A stretch of DNA of 64,000 nt, from the NCBI GenBank assembly GCA_009885995.1, contig VFJQ01000038.1, positions 1-64,000 on the forward strand, given 5' to 3'. This stretch comes from Verrucomicrobiota bacterium. GTDB taxonomy: Bacteria; Verrucomicrobiota; Verrucomicrobiia; Chthoniobacterales; Chthoniobacteraceae. This document shows, one piece after another, positions 18,367 through 26,235 of this stretch; position 1 is the stretch's first letter, and each line of letters opens with the position of its first letter. The notes under the pieces were generated by a model. It had not been told where the DNA came from. It searched no databases and saw only the letters and a program-made list of their open reading frames with translations. A program made the position numbers and the translations under genes.

Positions 18367-19674
18367 GTGAAACTCGCTCCCGTCTTCCTCGCCGCGCTCC
18401 TTGCCGCCACCACCGCGTCTGCCGCCATCAAAGCCAACAAGACCGACTACTGGCCGATGGCCCAGAAGGCTCTCCAGGCGGGCGACCTCGATGCCGCACT
18501 CGACGCGCTCGACGCCCTGCTCCGCGACAACAAGGAGCACACGCAGGGGCACCTCTGGCGCGCCCGCATCCTCGCCGATCGCGAGCAGCTCGACGAAGCA
18601 ATCGGCGACGTGGACGCGGTGCTGAAGCTCGAGCCGCTGAATGCCGGCGCCCTCGCCCAGCGCGGTTACATCCGGCAGAAGAAAGGCCAGCTCGACGACG
18701 CGATGACGGACTTCAACCGCGCGCTCCGCATCAATCCCCAGGACGACTGGGCGCTCTACTGCCGCGGCTTGCTCTACGCGCAGCAAGGTGCGGTGGGCGC
18801 GGCGCTGGGCGACCTCGATGCCTCGATCGAACTCAACCCGAAGAACTCCGGCGCACGCCTCGGGCGCGGCCAGCTCGCGTTGAGAATGGGCAACTTTGAA
18901 AAAGCGGAGGAGGACTTTTCCGAGAGCGCGCGGCTGGAGCCGAAGAACCCCGCGGGCCACATCGGACTCGGGATGGTCTTCTACTCGACGAACCGCGCCG
19001 ACCGCGCGGTCGAGGCGTTCACGATCGCGGTGCGGCTTGCGCCGAAAGACCCGCGCCCGCTGGTGCAGCGCGCCTTCGCCTACGCCGCGATGAACAAGCC
19101 CGGCGAAGCCAGGCAGGACTTCGACAAGGCGCTGGAGATCGCACCGAAGGATCTGCTCGCGCTGATCGGCCGCGGCGACCTCGCGCGCTCGCAAAAGAAA
19201 TGGGCGGACTCGCTCACCGACTACAACGCCGTGCTCGCCATCGAGCCGGGTGAATTCCGCGCCCTCATGGGCCGCGCCGCCGCGAACTACGTCTCAGGCG
19301 CGCTCGACAAAGCCGCCGCCGACTACGCCGACGCCGTGAAGCGCCACCCGAAGGAAGCGCAGGCCTACAACGACTACGCCTGGCTGCTCTCGACCGGGAT
19401 GAAGGACGACGTGCGCAACGGCGCCAAGGCCGTGGAACTCGCCGAGCAGGCGTGCAAGCTGACCGACTACAAACACGGCGCCTTCCTCGACACCCTCGCC
19501 GCCGCGCACGCCGAGAAAGGCGACTGGGAGCAGGCGCTCAAATGGCAGGCGGAAGCCGTGAAGCACTCCGGCGAGGAGAGCGAAGCGGTGCGCAAACAGA
19601 TCGCCGATCGCGTCGATCTCTACCGGCAGAAAAAGCCGTATCGCGAAGACCCGGCGGCGGTGCTCCAAGAGTAG
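18367..19674 (+). CDS. Exported tetratricopeptide repeat protein
   Basis: The start is GTG at 18367, which places a signal peptide (MKLAPVFLAALLAATTASA) at the N-terminus of the 435-residue product. At least eight TPR units follow, for example GDLDAALDALDALLRDNKEH, LDEAIGDVDAVLKLEPLNA, LDDAMTDFNRALRINPQD and KWADSLTDYNAVLAIEPGE, with the typical W/L/G/Y/A/F/A/P spacing. It probably acts as a periplasmic scaffold. Nothing in the sequence points to a specific partner. Confidence 0.88.
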   Translation: MKLAPVFLAALLAATTASAAIKANKTDYWPMAQKALQAGDLDAALDALDALLRDNKEHTQGHLWRARILADREQLDEAIGDVDAVLKLEPLNAGALAQRGYIRQKKGQLDDAMTDFNRALRINPQDDWALYCRGLLYAQQGAVGAALGDLDASIELNPKNSGARLGRGQLALRMGNFEKAEEDFSESARLEPKNPAGHIGLGMVFYSTNRADRAVEAFTIAVRLAPKDPRPLVQRAFAYAAMNKPGEARQDFDKALEIAPKDLLALIGRGDLARSQKKWADSLTDYNAVLAIEPGEFRALMGRAAANYVSGALDKAAADYADAVKRHPKEAQAYNDYAWLLSTGMKDDVRNGAKAVELAEQACKLTDYKHGAFLDTLAAAHAEKGDWEQALKWQAEAVKHSGEESEAVRKQIADRVDLYRQKKPYREDPAAVLQE

Positions 19675-19689
19675 GTTGGGCTTGAGCGC

Positions 19690-19716
19690 GATGGTGGAAC
19701 GCGACCTCCCATGCGC
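19690..19716. repeat. Half copy of palindromic element family C
   Basis: The sequence gatggtggaacgcgacctcc is identical to the left arm of the element inside the S9 peptidase, followed by a near match to its gcgcgtt end. It lies in the 60-bp gap between two convergent genes and has no matching right arm. Confidence 0.7.
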
Positions 19717-19734
19717 GTTTGCTTCGGCCTTCCC

Positions 19735-22700
19735 CTACGGCACCTGGATGCTCAACACCGCCTGCGTCCGGTCGGCGAAGGTCACCAGCACGTTCACCCG
19801 GCCATTCGCATCGTAGCCGCGCGCCGCGCCGATCGAACCCGACGCCGCACCGAGCGCCGCGAAGCTCTTCACGGCCTTTTGCGCTGAACCCGGCCCGGCC
19901 GACTCGATGGAGTCCCCGGCCCGCAGCAGCCGCCGCATCGATCCCGTGCTATCCACGCCGTAGAGCGCGGCGCGGGTTGCGGGCGTCACACCTTCGCTTC
20001 TGCTCACGGCGAGCAGCGCGGAAACGAGCGCGCCATAGCCAGTGCCATCCGGCTTGGCCACGGAGGTGAATCGGTTCCAGCGTCCTCCGCCCGGCGCCTG
20101 ATCCCCGACCCGAGCCAGCAGCCGGTGCGTGCCATTCGCACCCGAATCGTAGATCGCCGGCGCCACGCCGCGCGTGCCCGTCCGCGTGCTCCTCCCCACG
20201 AAAGTCGATGCCCGCCCGAGTCCCGCCAGCGTGGCGGTGAACCGTTGCAAGCCCGTCGTCGGCTCCGCAGGCACCGGCCGCGCGCGCTGCGCCAGCACCC
20301 GCAGCGAGATCGGTCCCCGCGTCTCCACGCCCATCGCGTCGAAGATCGCCCCATTGTCCCTCTTCGTGATCCCGCCCATACCGATCTGGAGCAGGGAGTC
20401 GAACACCGTCGCATCCGGCGCATAGGCCGGCAGGTTGAAGCTCTGCAGCTTCGCCCCCGGCAGGCTTGTCCCGGCATCCCCACCCGTCTGCCCCAGCAAT
20501 AGCCAATCATCCGGTCCGACATCGCTGGCACGGATGAGATAGAGTCCCTGCGTGCGGTCCGTGAAAGTCAGCCGCATCCCCATGCTATCCGGCCCGCCGC
20601 GCCAGCGACCCTCGGCCAGCGTGCCCGCGGTGCCCACCAGCGTCGCGATGATCTTTACCTGCTTGCCGCCCACCATCTGTCCCTTGCGCACCATCATCTT
20701 GAAGCCCGTCGCCGTGCCTGCGGCAAAGATCGCCGTGTTGTTGCCCGCGTTCACTCCCGCGCCTGATAGCTTCCCGGAGAAGAAGGTCGTGTCCCCATTG
20801 CCATCGAGCGTCAGGAAGCTCTTGAGCTTCACCCCCGGCAAGCCGGGGATCTCCTGCCCCTTGCGCACCATCGGCTCCGGATCGCTATCCTTCAGCCCCA
20901 CGAAGAGCACCTGATCGTCCGCCGCCGTCGCCCCGCTGCGCCGGTCCAGCGTCGCCAGCACGGCATCGCCGGTCGGAGGCTTGAGCTTCGCGATCATTCC
21001 CATGTTCGGGCTCGGCCCCGCCTCCACCGCCACCATCTGCTGCCCGCGCAGCAGCACCGTGCCGGCTTCGGTGAAGACCGCATCCAGCTTCTGCCCCGCA
21101 GGCGTGCTCACCTTCCCGCCAAAGACCCCCACGTCCGGCGCCGTGAAGCTGGTGAACTTCGTCCCCGTCGGCAGCCCCGCCCCGGTCGCAGTGCCATCCG
21201 TGGCGATGACGACATCCGCCGTCGGCCCCGTCGGTCCCGCCGGTATGCCGAAGACGTAGGCGGCACCTTTGTCGGCGGCGGTCGAGTCGTCGAAAGGCGT
21301 GCCGACGGCGATGGTGGTGCCGTCGATGGCCACCGAGTAGCCGAACCGGTCAAGGATGGCCGGGCCGGGGTTGTTCAGCGTGGCCACGGGCACCGTGGGC
21401 GTCCCGCTGCTCAGGTCATACCCATACGCGCTCCCGGCCTCGCTCGCTCCCGTGTCGTCGTAGTATGCGCCCACCACCACCCGCGTGCTGGAGATCGCCA
21501 CCGCGAAGCCGAAGGCGGCCTGCAGCGCCGGGCCGGGCGCGGGGTTGTTCAGCGTGGCCACGGGCACCGTCGGTGTCCCGCTGCTCAGGTCATACACGTA
21601 GGCGCTCCCGGCATCGGCCCCGGCCGTGTCGTCGAGGGGTGTTCCCACCACCACCCGCGTGCCGTCGATAGCCACCGAGAAGCCGAAGATGCCAAAATCG
21701 GCGGGGCGGGGGTTGTTCAGCGTGGCCACGGGCACCGTCGGGGTGCCACTGTTCAGGTCATACACATACGCGACCCCGACAAAGTTCCTTCCCGCGTCTT
21801 CGTCGGGTGCCCCCACCACCACCCGCGTGCCGGAGATCGCCACCGACAAGCCGAACTCGCGAAAGTTGATCGGGTCGGGGTTGTTCAACATGGCCACGGG
21901 CACCGTGGGCGTCCCGCTGCTGAGGTCATACACATACGTGATCCCGGCAGCACTCGCTCCCGTGTCGTCATAGGGTGCCCCCACCACCACCCGCGTGCCG
22001 GAGATCGCCACTGATCCGCCGAAGCCGTCACTCGCCGCCGGGCTGGGGTTGTTCAGCGTGGCCACGGGCACCGTCGGCGTGCCGCTGCTGAGGTCATAGA
22101 CATATGCGCTCCCGGCATTGGTTGCTCCTGTGTCGTCCTGACTAGCCCCCACCACCATCAGCGTGGCGGAGATGGCCACCGAGGTGCCGAAGGAGCCACC
22201 CAGAGAGAGGTTGTTAAGCGTTACCACGGGCACGGTCGGCGTCCCGCTGCTCAGGTCATACACATATGCGTTCCCGGCATCGCTCGCGCCGGTGTCGTCT
22301 TGCCAAGCCCCCACCACCACCCGCGTCCCGGAGATCGCCACCGAGACGCCGAAGTTGTCACTCACCGCCGGGCCGGGATTGTTCAGCGTGGCCACGGGCA
22401 CTGTGGGCGTCCCGCTAGTGAGGTCATACACATACGCGCTCCCGGCATCGCTCGCTCCCGTGTCGTCCTGGTAAGCCCCCACCACCACCCGCGTGCCGGA
22501 GATCGCCACCGAGAGGCCGAAGAAGTCCTCCGACGCCGGTCCGGGGTTGTTCAGCGTGGTCACGGGCACCGTCGGCGTCCCGCTGCTCAGGTCATACACA
22601 TACGCGCTCCCGGCACGGAACGCTCCCGTGTTGTCCAGGTAAGCCCCCACCACCACCCGCATGCCGGAGATCGCTACCGAGATACCAAATCGGTCATCTG

Positions 22701-23373
22701 CCGCCGGGCTGGGATTGTTCAGCGTGACCACGGGCACCGTCGGTGTCCCGCTGCTCAGGTCATACACATACGCGCTCCCGGCATCGTTCGCTCCCGTGTC
22801 GTCAAGGAGTGCCCCCACCACCACCCGCGTGCCGGAGATCGCCACCGAGTAGCCGAAGTTGTCATCCACCGCCGGGCCGGGGTTGTTCAGCGTGGCCACG
22901 GGCACCGTCGGCGTCCCGCTGCTCAGGTCATACACATACGCGCTCCCAGCGTTGCTCGCTCCCGTGTCGTCAAAGTCCGCCCCCACCACCACCCGCGTGC
23001 CGGAGATCGCCACGGAGATGCCAAATCGGTCACCCGGCGACGGGCTGGGGTTGGGGATAACGAAGAGCAGCGCCCCGGTGGCCGAATCAAACACCTTCAC
23101 CACCCCGGCGACCGCCCCGCCGGCAAAATCGAAGGGCGCGCCGACCACCGTGAAGCCCCCCTCCGCCGCCACGCTAATGCCGAGTCGCGCGCCCGCCTGC
23201 ACCCCCACCGGCGGCGCGGGGATGGAGTGGAGCAGCGTCCCCGGCACCTGCGCCCGGGCCGGCGGGGCGAAGGCCAGCGCAAAGCAGCAGAGGGCGAGAC
23301 CCTGTCGGACGGCCTGGGAGAGCAAGCCGGGGAGGAAATGCAACGAGGTAGCGACGGAGCGCAGGGTGATCAT
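19735..23373 (-). CDS. Secreted FG-GAP repeat protein (integrin-alpha-like propeller)
   Basis: The start at 23373 gives 1212 residues with a long signal peptide ending ALAFAPPARAQ; the frame is open to 23496 but the extra residues are not signal-like. Twelve FG-GAP-type units follow, each about 60 residues with core FGxSVAISGTRVVVGA, DDTGASxAGSAYVYDL and SGTPTVPV (ten exact copies of SGTPTVPV or nearly so). Such units form beta-propeller blades at cell surfaces. The C-terminal 480 residues are a different, strand-rich region (DVVIATDGTATGAGLPTGTKF; repeated GTKF/GVKLKSF/GAKLQSF segments) resembling the choice-anchored repeat proteins of PVC and myxobacteria. No sorting tail is seen at the end. 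Probable adhesin or surface protein. Confidence 0.85.
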   Translation of the reverse strand: MITLRSVATSLHFLPGLLSQAVRQGLALCCFALAFAPPARAQVPGTLLHSIPAPPVGVQAGARLGISVAAEGGFTVVGAPFDFAGGAVAGVVKVFDSATGALLFVIPNPSPSPGDRFGISVAISGTRVVVGADFDDTGASNAGSAYVYDLSSGTPTVPVATLNNPGPAVDDNFGYSVAISGTRVVVGALLDDTGANDAGSAYVYDLSSGTPTVPVVTLNNPSPAADDRFGISVAISGMRVVVGAYLDNTGAFRAGSAYVYDLSSGTPTVPVTTLNNPGPASEDFFGLSVAISGTRVVVGAYQDDTGASDAGSAYVYDLTSGTPTVPVATLNNPGPAVSDNFGVSVAISGTRVVVGAWQDDTGASDAGNAYVYDLSSGTPTVPVVTLNNLSLGGSFGTSVAISATLMVVGASQDDTGATNAGSAYVYDLSSGTPTVPVATLNNPSPAASDGFGGSVAISGTRVVVGAPYDDTGASAAGITYVYDLSSGTPTVPVAMLNNPDPINFREFGLSVAISGTRVVVGAPDEDAGRNFVGVAYVYDLNSGTPTVPVATLNNPRPADFGIFGFSVAIDGTRVVVGTPLDDTAGADAGSAYVYDLSSGTPTVPVATLNNPAPGPALQAAFGFAVAISSTRVVVGAYYDDTGASEAGSAYGYDLSSGTPTVPVATLNNPGPAILDRFGYSVAIDGTTIAVGTPFDDSTAADKGAAYVFGIPAGPTGPTADVVIATDGTATGAGLPTGTKFTSFTAPDVGVFGGKVSTPAGQKLDAVFTEAGTVLLRGQQMVAVEAGPSPNMGMIAKLKPPTGDAVLATLDRRSGATAADDQVLFVGLKDSDPEPMVRKGQEIPGLPGVKLKSFLTLDGNGDTTFFSGKLSGAGVNAGNNTAIFAAGTATGFKMMVRKGQMVGGKQVKIIATLVGTAGTLAEGRWRGGPDSMGMRLTFTDRTQGLYLIRASDVGPDDWLLLGQTGGDAGTSLPGAKLQSFNLPAYAPDATVFDSLLQIGMGGITKRDNGAIFDAMGVETRGPISLRVLAQRARPVPAEPTTGLQRFTATLAGLGRASTFVGRSTRTGTRGVAPAIYDSGANGTHRLLARVGDQAPGGGRWNRFTSVAKPDGTGYGALVSALLAVSRSEGVTPATRAALYGVDSTGSMRRLLRAGDSIESAGPGSAQKAVKSFAALGAASGSIGAARGYDANGRVNVLVTFADRTQAVLSIQVP
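21290..23040 (-). repeat. Tandem DNA repeats encoding FG-GAP units
   Basis: Near-identical units of about 160-185 bp, each containing caccgtcggcgtcccgctgc, gtcatacacatacgcgctcc and accaccacccgcgtgccgga, encode the repeated blades. Conservation extends to third codon positions, so the array looks recently amplified or homogenised. Confidence 0.85.
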
Positions 23374-23516
23374 GGGGCGGGTGGCGGTGAAGTGAGGTTC
23401 GAGCGAATCCCCGACCTGCCCGGCCCGTGTCGGTCCCATGCGCCAAGTCGTTTGCCGGCAAGTAGTAGCGGGTGCGCGAAACCGGGCAAGCGGCAATCAG
23501 CCATCGCCCCCCGCCC

Positions 23517-23603
23517 CTACCGCCGCGCCCCGAAGATGAATTCGTTCAGCTTCGCCCGCACCGCTTCCAGGTCGGCCAGCGTGGGCGGGCCGGAGCTGGC
23601 CAA
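23517..23603 (-). CDS. Possible 28-residue ORF
   Basis: A TTG at 23603 could start a short peptide (ASSGPPTLADLEAVRAKLNE...) ending in a TAG at 23517. The TLADLEAVRAKLNEF part reads like a real amphipathic helix. It lies seven bases after the stop of the unknown gene at 23611-24306, so it could be a small downstream cistron or the displaced tail of a longer protein. No Shine-Dalgarno was confirmed. Treat as tentative. Confidence 0.3.
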   Translation of the reverse strand: MASSGPPTLADLEAVRAKLNEFIFGARR

Positions 23604-23610
23604 TCTCGCC

Positions 23611-24306
23611 CTACGGCGCCACCGCGATCTCGCGCCACGGGGTCCACGGGCCGTTGGGCTCGCCCTTGTCCCAGAAACGGAGGCGGTATTCGCGCACCTC
23701 GGGCTGGCCGGCGACGAGAAGCGGGCGGGAGTCGGTGTAGGGGCTTTGGCCGGCGAGGGGCAGGGCTTCGGCGGGACCCCCGGCGCGGCGGCTCTCGATC
23801 ACGACGGCCTGGTGTCCGTATTTGGAAAAGCTAATCCGCACGGCCTGACCTTCGGTGCCGTCTTCGACGTCGAGCCGGAACTTCGGCACCGGGCGCGCGG
23901 GGCCCGGCGGAAGCGTGGCCACGCCGAGGTCTTGCGCGATGGCGGGGGTGAAGCCGGTGCTGAGCTTGATCCGCGCGACCTGCGCGAAGATGCGCTCCAG
24001 CGCGCCATTGGCCACGGGCACGACTCCCTCGGGCAGCGGCGGAGCCGTGAAGGTCGGCAGCGCGGGGGCGCCGTCGCCGTGCTGGACCTGCTCGATGCTG
24101 GCGCTCGCGGCCTTCGGGAACACGCGCACGGCACCCTCCCACGTCCCGAGCACGTAGGCGACCCAACCGGCATCGGCGACGGCCGTGGCGAGCTGCTCGG
24201 AGGTGAGCGCGAGCGCGCTCTCGTGGGCGGGAAGCTTGGTGCGGAAGTTCAGGAGCCAGAGCACCTGCTCGGCGGTGCGGGTGGGGAAATATCGCTGGAG
24301 ACGCAT
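23611..24306 (-). CDS. Protein of unknown function with C-terminal beta-sandwich-like region
   Basis: The likely start is ATG 24306 (MRLQRYFPTRTAEQVLWLLNF), giving 231 residues. The N-terminal 90 residues look helical and include NFRTKLPAHESALAL and an alanine-rich segment with tryptophans. The C-terminal half is strand-rich, ending REYRLRFWDKGEPNGPWTPW, like a fibronectin-III-type domain. I recall similar hypothetical proteins in PVC and Bacteroidota genomes but cannot assign a function. The same frame stays open upstream through the 21-bp array to 24627, giving a heptad-repeat extension that I consider non-coding. No signal peptide or membrane segment is seen. Confidence 0.65.
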   Translation of the reverse strand: MRLQRYFPTRTAEQVLWLLNFRTKLPAHESALALTSEQLATAVADAGWVAYVLGTWEGAVRVFPKAASASIEQVQHGDGAPALPTFTAPPLPEGVVPVANGALERIFAQVARIKLSTGFTPAIAQDLGVATLPPGPARPVPKFRLDVEDGTEGQAVRISFSKYGHQAVVIESRRAGGPAEALPLAGQSPYTDSRPLLVAGQPEVREYRLRFWDKGEPNGPWTPWREIAVAP

Positions 24307-24385
24307 GGGGAGTCGGGTGGTGGAATTGGGAGCGCCGGGGTGTCCGGTGCGCGTTCCCACAGAGATACCGGATTCCGGAGTGCTT

Positions 24386-24679
24386 GTCTCATCTAAAATG
24401 GGACAGTAGTTTGAGCTCGCGGGGTGTCCGCTCCGCCGTCCGGTGGATGTCCCATTGTGAAGGGGGCAGTCACTCCACCGCTCAGGGACGACCCCGCGCG
24501 GCTCAACGAACGTCCCATTCACAATGGAACAGTCGGTCCGTCGTCCGGTAGCCGTCCCTTTCTCAATGGGATCGTCGCTCCGCCGCTCATGGACGCCCCT
24601 GCGCCGCGCATCGACCGTCCCCTTCACAATGGAACAGTCACTCCGGCGTTCATTTCTTGTCCCCTTTTGAAAGGGATCG
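24386..24679. repeat. 21-bp phased array with six operator-like palindromes
   Basis: Six 21-mers of the type gtcccattcacaatggaacag start at 24386, 24449, 24512, 24554, 24617 and 24659. Their spacings are 63, 63, 42, 63 and 42 bp, all multiples of 21. Most have the palindromic core TCCCNTTnnnnAANGGGA. The spaces are filled by one or two other 21-mers, of type tcactccaccgctcagggac or accccgcgcggctcaacgaa. Because 21 is divisible by three, both strands stay open as seven-residue repeats. The array lies upstream of the unknown gene at 23611-24306 and makes up most of the 562-bp gap to hisS. Confidence 0.85.
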
Positions 24680-24767
24680 TCCTTCCTGTCCCCAGCGGCG
24701 GCACTCCGGCTCAGACCGGCGTCGATCCGACCGCCGGGGTCCGCGCTCCGGCGATCTCAGGGGCACG

Positions 24768-24866
24768 GTGGAAGCGGCGCCCCGCCGCTTGCGGGTTGGA
24801 TCAAAGCGGCGGGGCGCCGCTTCCACGCTTGCGGGTTGGATCAAAGCGGCGGGGCGCCGCTTCCAC
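24768..24866. repeat. Palindromic element family E with 40-bp tandem duplication
   Basis: The arm ggtggaagcggcgccccgcc (24768-24790) is inverted at 24803-24826. A 40-bp unit containing gcttgcgggttggatcaaag and the right arm is then exactly repeated (24787-24826 and 24827-24866). The element ends three bases before the hisS stop codon, on the downstream side. Confidence 0.88.
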
Positions 24867-24868
24867 CC

Positions 24869-26119
24869 TTACGCGCCGAGGCGCGCGAGCACTTCGTCGC
24901 CGCTGAGCACCACTTCCTCGCGGGTGGCGAGGGTCTTGAGCTTCACCAGCGGCCACTCGTCGCCCACGAGCACGGCGTAGCGGGCGCCGAGAGCTTCGGC
25001 GGTCTGGAATTGTTTGCCCACCTTCACCGCGGTGAGCGGGAAGTCGGTGCGCTGGCCGGCGTCGCGCAGTCGCTGGACGAGCGCGAGCGCGTGCGGGCGC
25101 AGTTCCTCTTTCGCGATCACGACGAAGATATCGGCGGCGTGCTCCGCGGCGAGCCACGCGTCCATCTTCGCTTTCGCGGCGGGGATTTCGGCGAGGAGAT
25201 TGGCGAGCACCACGTCGCCCATGCCGAAGCCGAGCGCGGGCAGATCGACCTTGCCGTCGCTCATCAGCGCGAGCAGCCGGTCGTAGCGGCCACCGCCGGC
25301 GAGGGCGCGCTCGTTCTTTGCGCGATCGAAGACCTCGAAGACGGTGCCGGTGTAGTAGGCAAGACCGCGCACGATCGCGTAGTCGATCTCCACGAACTCG
25401 CGCAGCCCGCGCGCTTCGAGGTCGGCGAGGATGGGCGCGAGTTCGCTCGTCGGCTCCTTGCTGCGCATGAAGTCGAGCACCTGCGCCGCCGTGAGGCCCC
25501 AGCGCGCGAGCGCCGCGTCCGTCTTCTCCGGCGGCGTGCGCTCGGCTTTGTCCACGACTTGGAAGAACTCGTATTCGTCCTCCTTCGTCCCACCCGCCGC
25601 GAGGAAGAACTGCTCCCACGCCGTGCGACTCGACAGCCGCACGACGAAATCCTGCGCCGTGAGCCCGAAGACGCGCAGCATGTCGATGAGCACTGCGACC
25701 AGCTCCGCATCCGCCGCGGGCGAAGGCTCGCCGACGATGTCGCAGTTGAGCTGGTAGAACTCCCGCAGCCGCCCGCGCTGCTGGCGCTCGTGACGGAAGA
25801 AGTTCGGCACGCAGAACCACTTCAGCGGCTTTTTGAAATCGCGCTCCCGCGCCGCGACCATGCGCGCGAGTGTCGGGGTCATCTCGGGCCGCAGCGCGCC
25901 CTTCGCCTCGCCGGGCTCGCTCGCCGTGGCGACCGTGAACATCTGCCCGACCAGCTCGCCACCGCTCTTCTTCTCGTAGAGCTCGATCGGCTCGACGACC
26001 GGTCCATCGAACTCGACGAAGCCATAGCGCCGCGCGACATCGCGCCACGCGCTGAGGATGTAGTTTCGCCGCGCGCAGTCGGCGGGGTAAAATTCGCGGA
26101 AGCCGGGGAGTGCTTGCAT
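24869..26119 (-). CDS. hisS: Histidyl-tRNA synthetase
   Basis: This 416-residue class II synthetase shows motif 1 around RNYILSAWRDVARRYGFVEF, motif 2 with FRHERQQRGRLREFYQLN, the histidine-specific RGLAYYTGTVFEVFD and ALAGGGRYDRL (motif 3 region), and the C-terminal anticodon-binding domain beginning IFVVIAKEELRPHAL. It charges tRNA-His in the cytoplasm. Length is normal. It follows hisD on the same strand after a 116-bp gap that contains a palindromic element, and a 40-bp tandem repeat abuts its 3' end. Confidence 0.95.
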   Translation of the reverse strand: MQALPGFREFYPADCARRNYILSAWRDVARRYGFVEFDGPVVEPIELYEKKSGGELVGQMFTVATASEPGEAKGALRPEMTPTLARMVAARERDFKKPLKWFCVPNFFRHERQQRGRLREFYQLNCDIVGEPSPAADAELVAVLIDMLRVFGLTAQDFVVRLSSRTAWEQFFLAAGGTKEDEYEFFQVVDKAERTPPEKTDAALARWGLTAAQVLDFMRSKEPTSELAPILADLEARGLREFVEIDYAIVRGLAYYTGTVFEVFDRAKNERALAGGGRYDRLLALMSDGKVDLPALGFGMGDVVLANLLAEIPAAKAKMDAWLAAEHAADIFVVIAKEELRPHALALVQRLRDAGQRTDFPLTAVKVGKQFQTAEALGARYAVLVGDEWPLVKLKTLATREEVVLSGDEVLARLGA

Positions 26120-26131
26120 CTACGGGGTTTT

Positions 26132-26211
26132 GGTAGGGATGGCTGTCCTCAGCCGTCCGCGTGGACGTGTAGATGGGCGTCGCGCGGACCGCTGGTGACA
26201 GCGGTCCCTAC
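26132..26211. repeat. Palindromic element family D, copy 1
   Basis: Left arm ggtagggatggctgtcctca... (26132-26161) and right arm (26182-26211) are inverted copies with a few mismatches. It lies between hisD and hisS. A second copy is at 33950-34027. Confidence 0.85.
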
Positions 26212-26235
26212 CTTTGCTGGATATGGCGCGGAGAT

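Noticed and set aside
22300-24396. Plus-strand frame of 698 codons with HHHPRAGDRHR repeats
   Set aside because: The repeats are the antisense of the FG-GAP blades; no independent protein feature is seen.
21290-24679. Possible CRISPR array
   Set aside because: The repeats are coding FG-GAP blades or 21-bp phased units with related fillers. There are no unique spacers and no cas genes.
24424-24906. Plus-strand frame across the 21-bp array
   Set aside because: The frame stays open because the repeat length is divisible by three; it then runs through element E and antisense to hisS.
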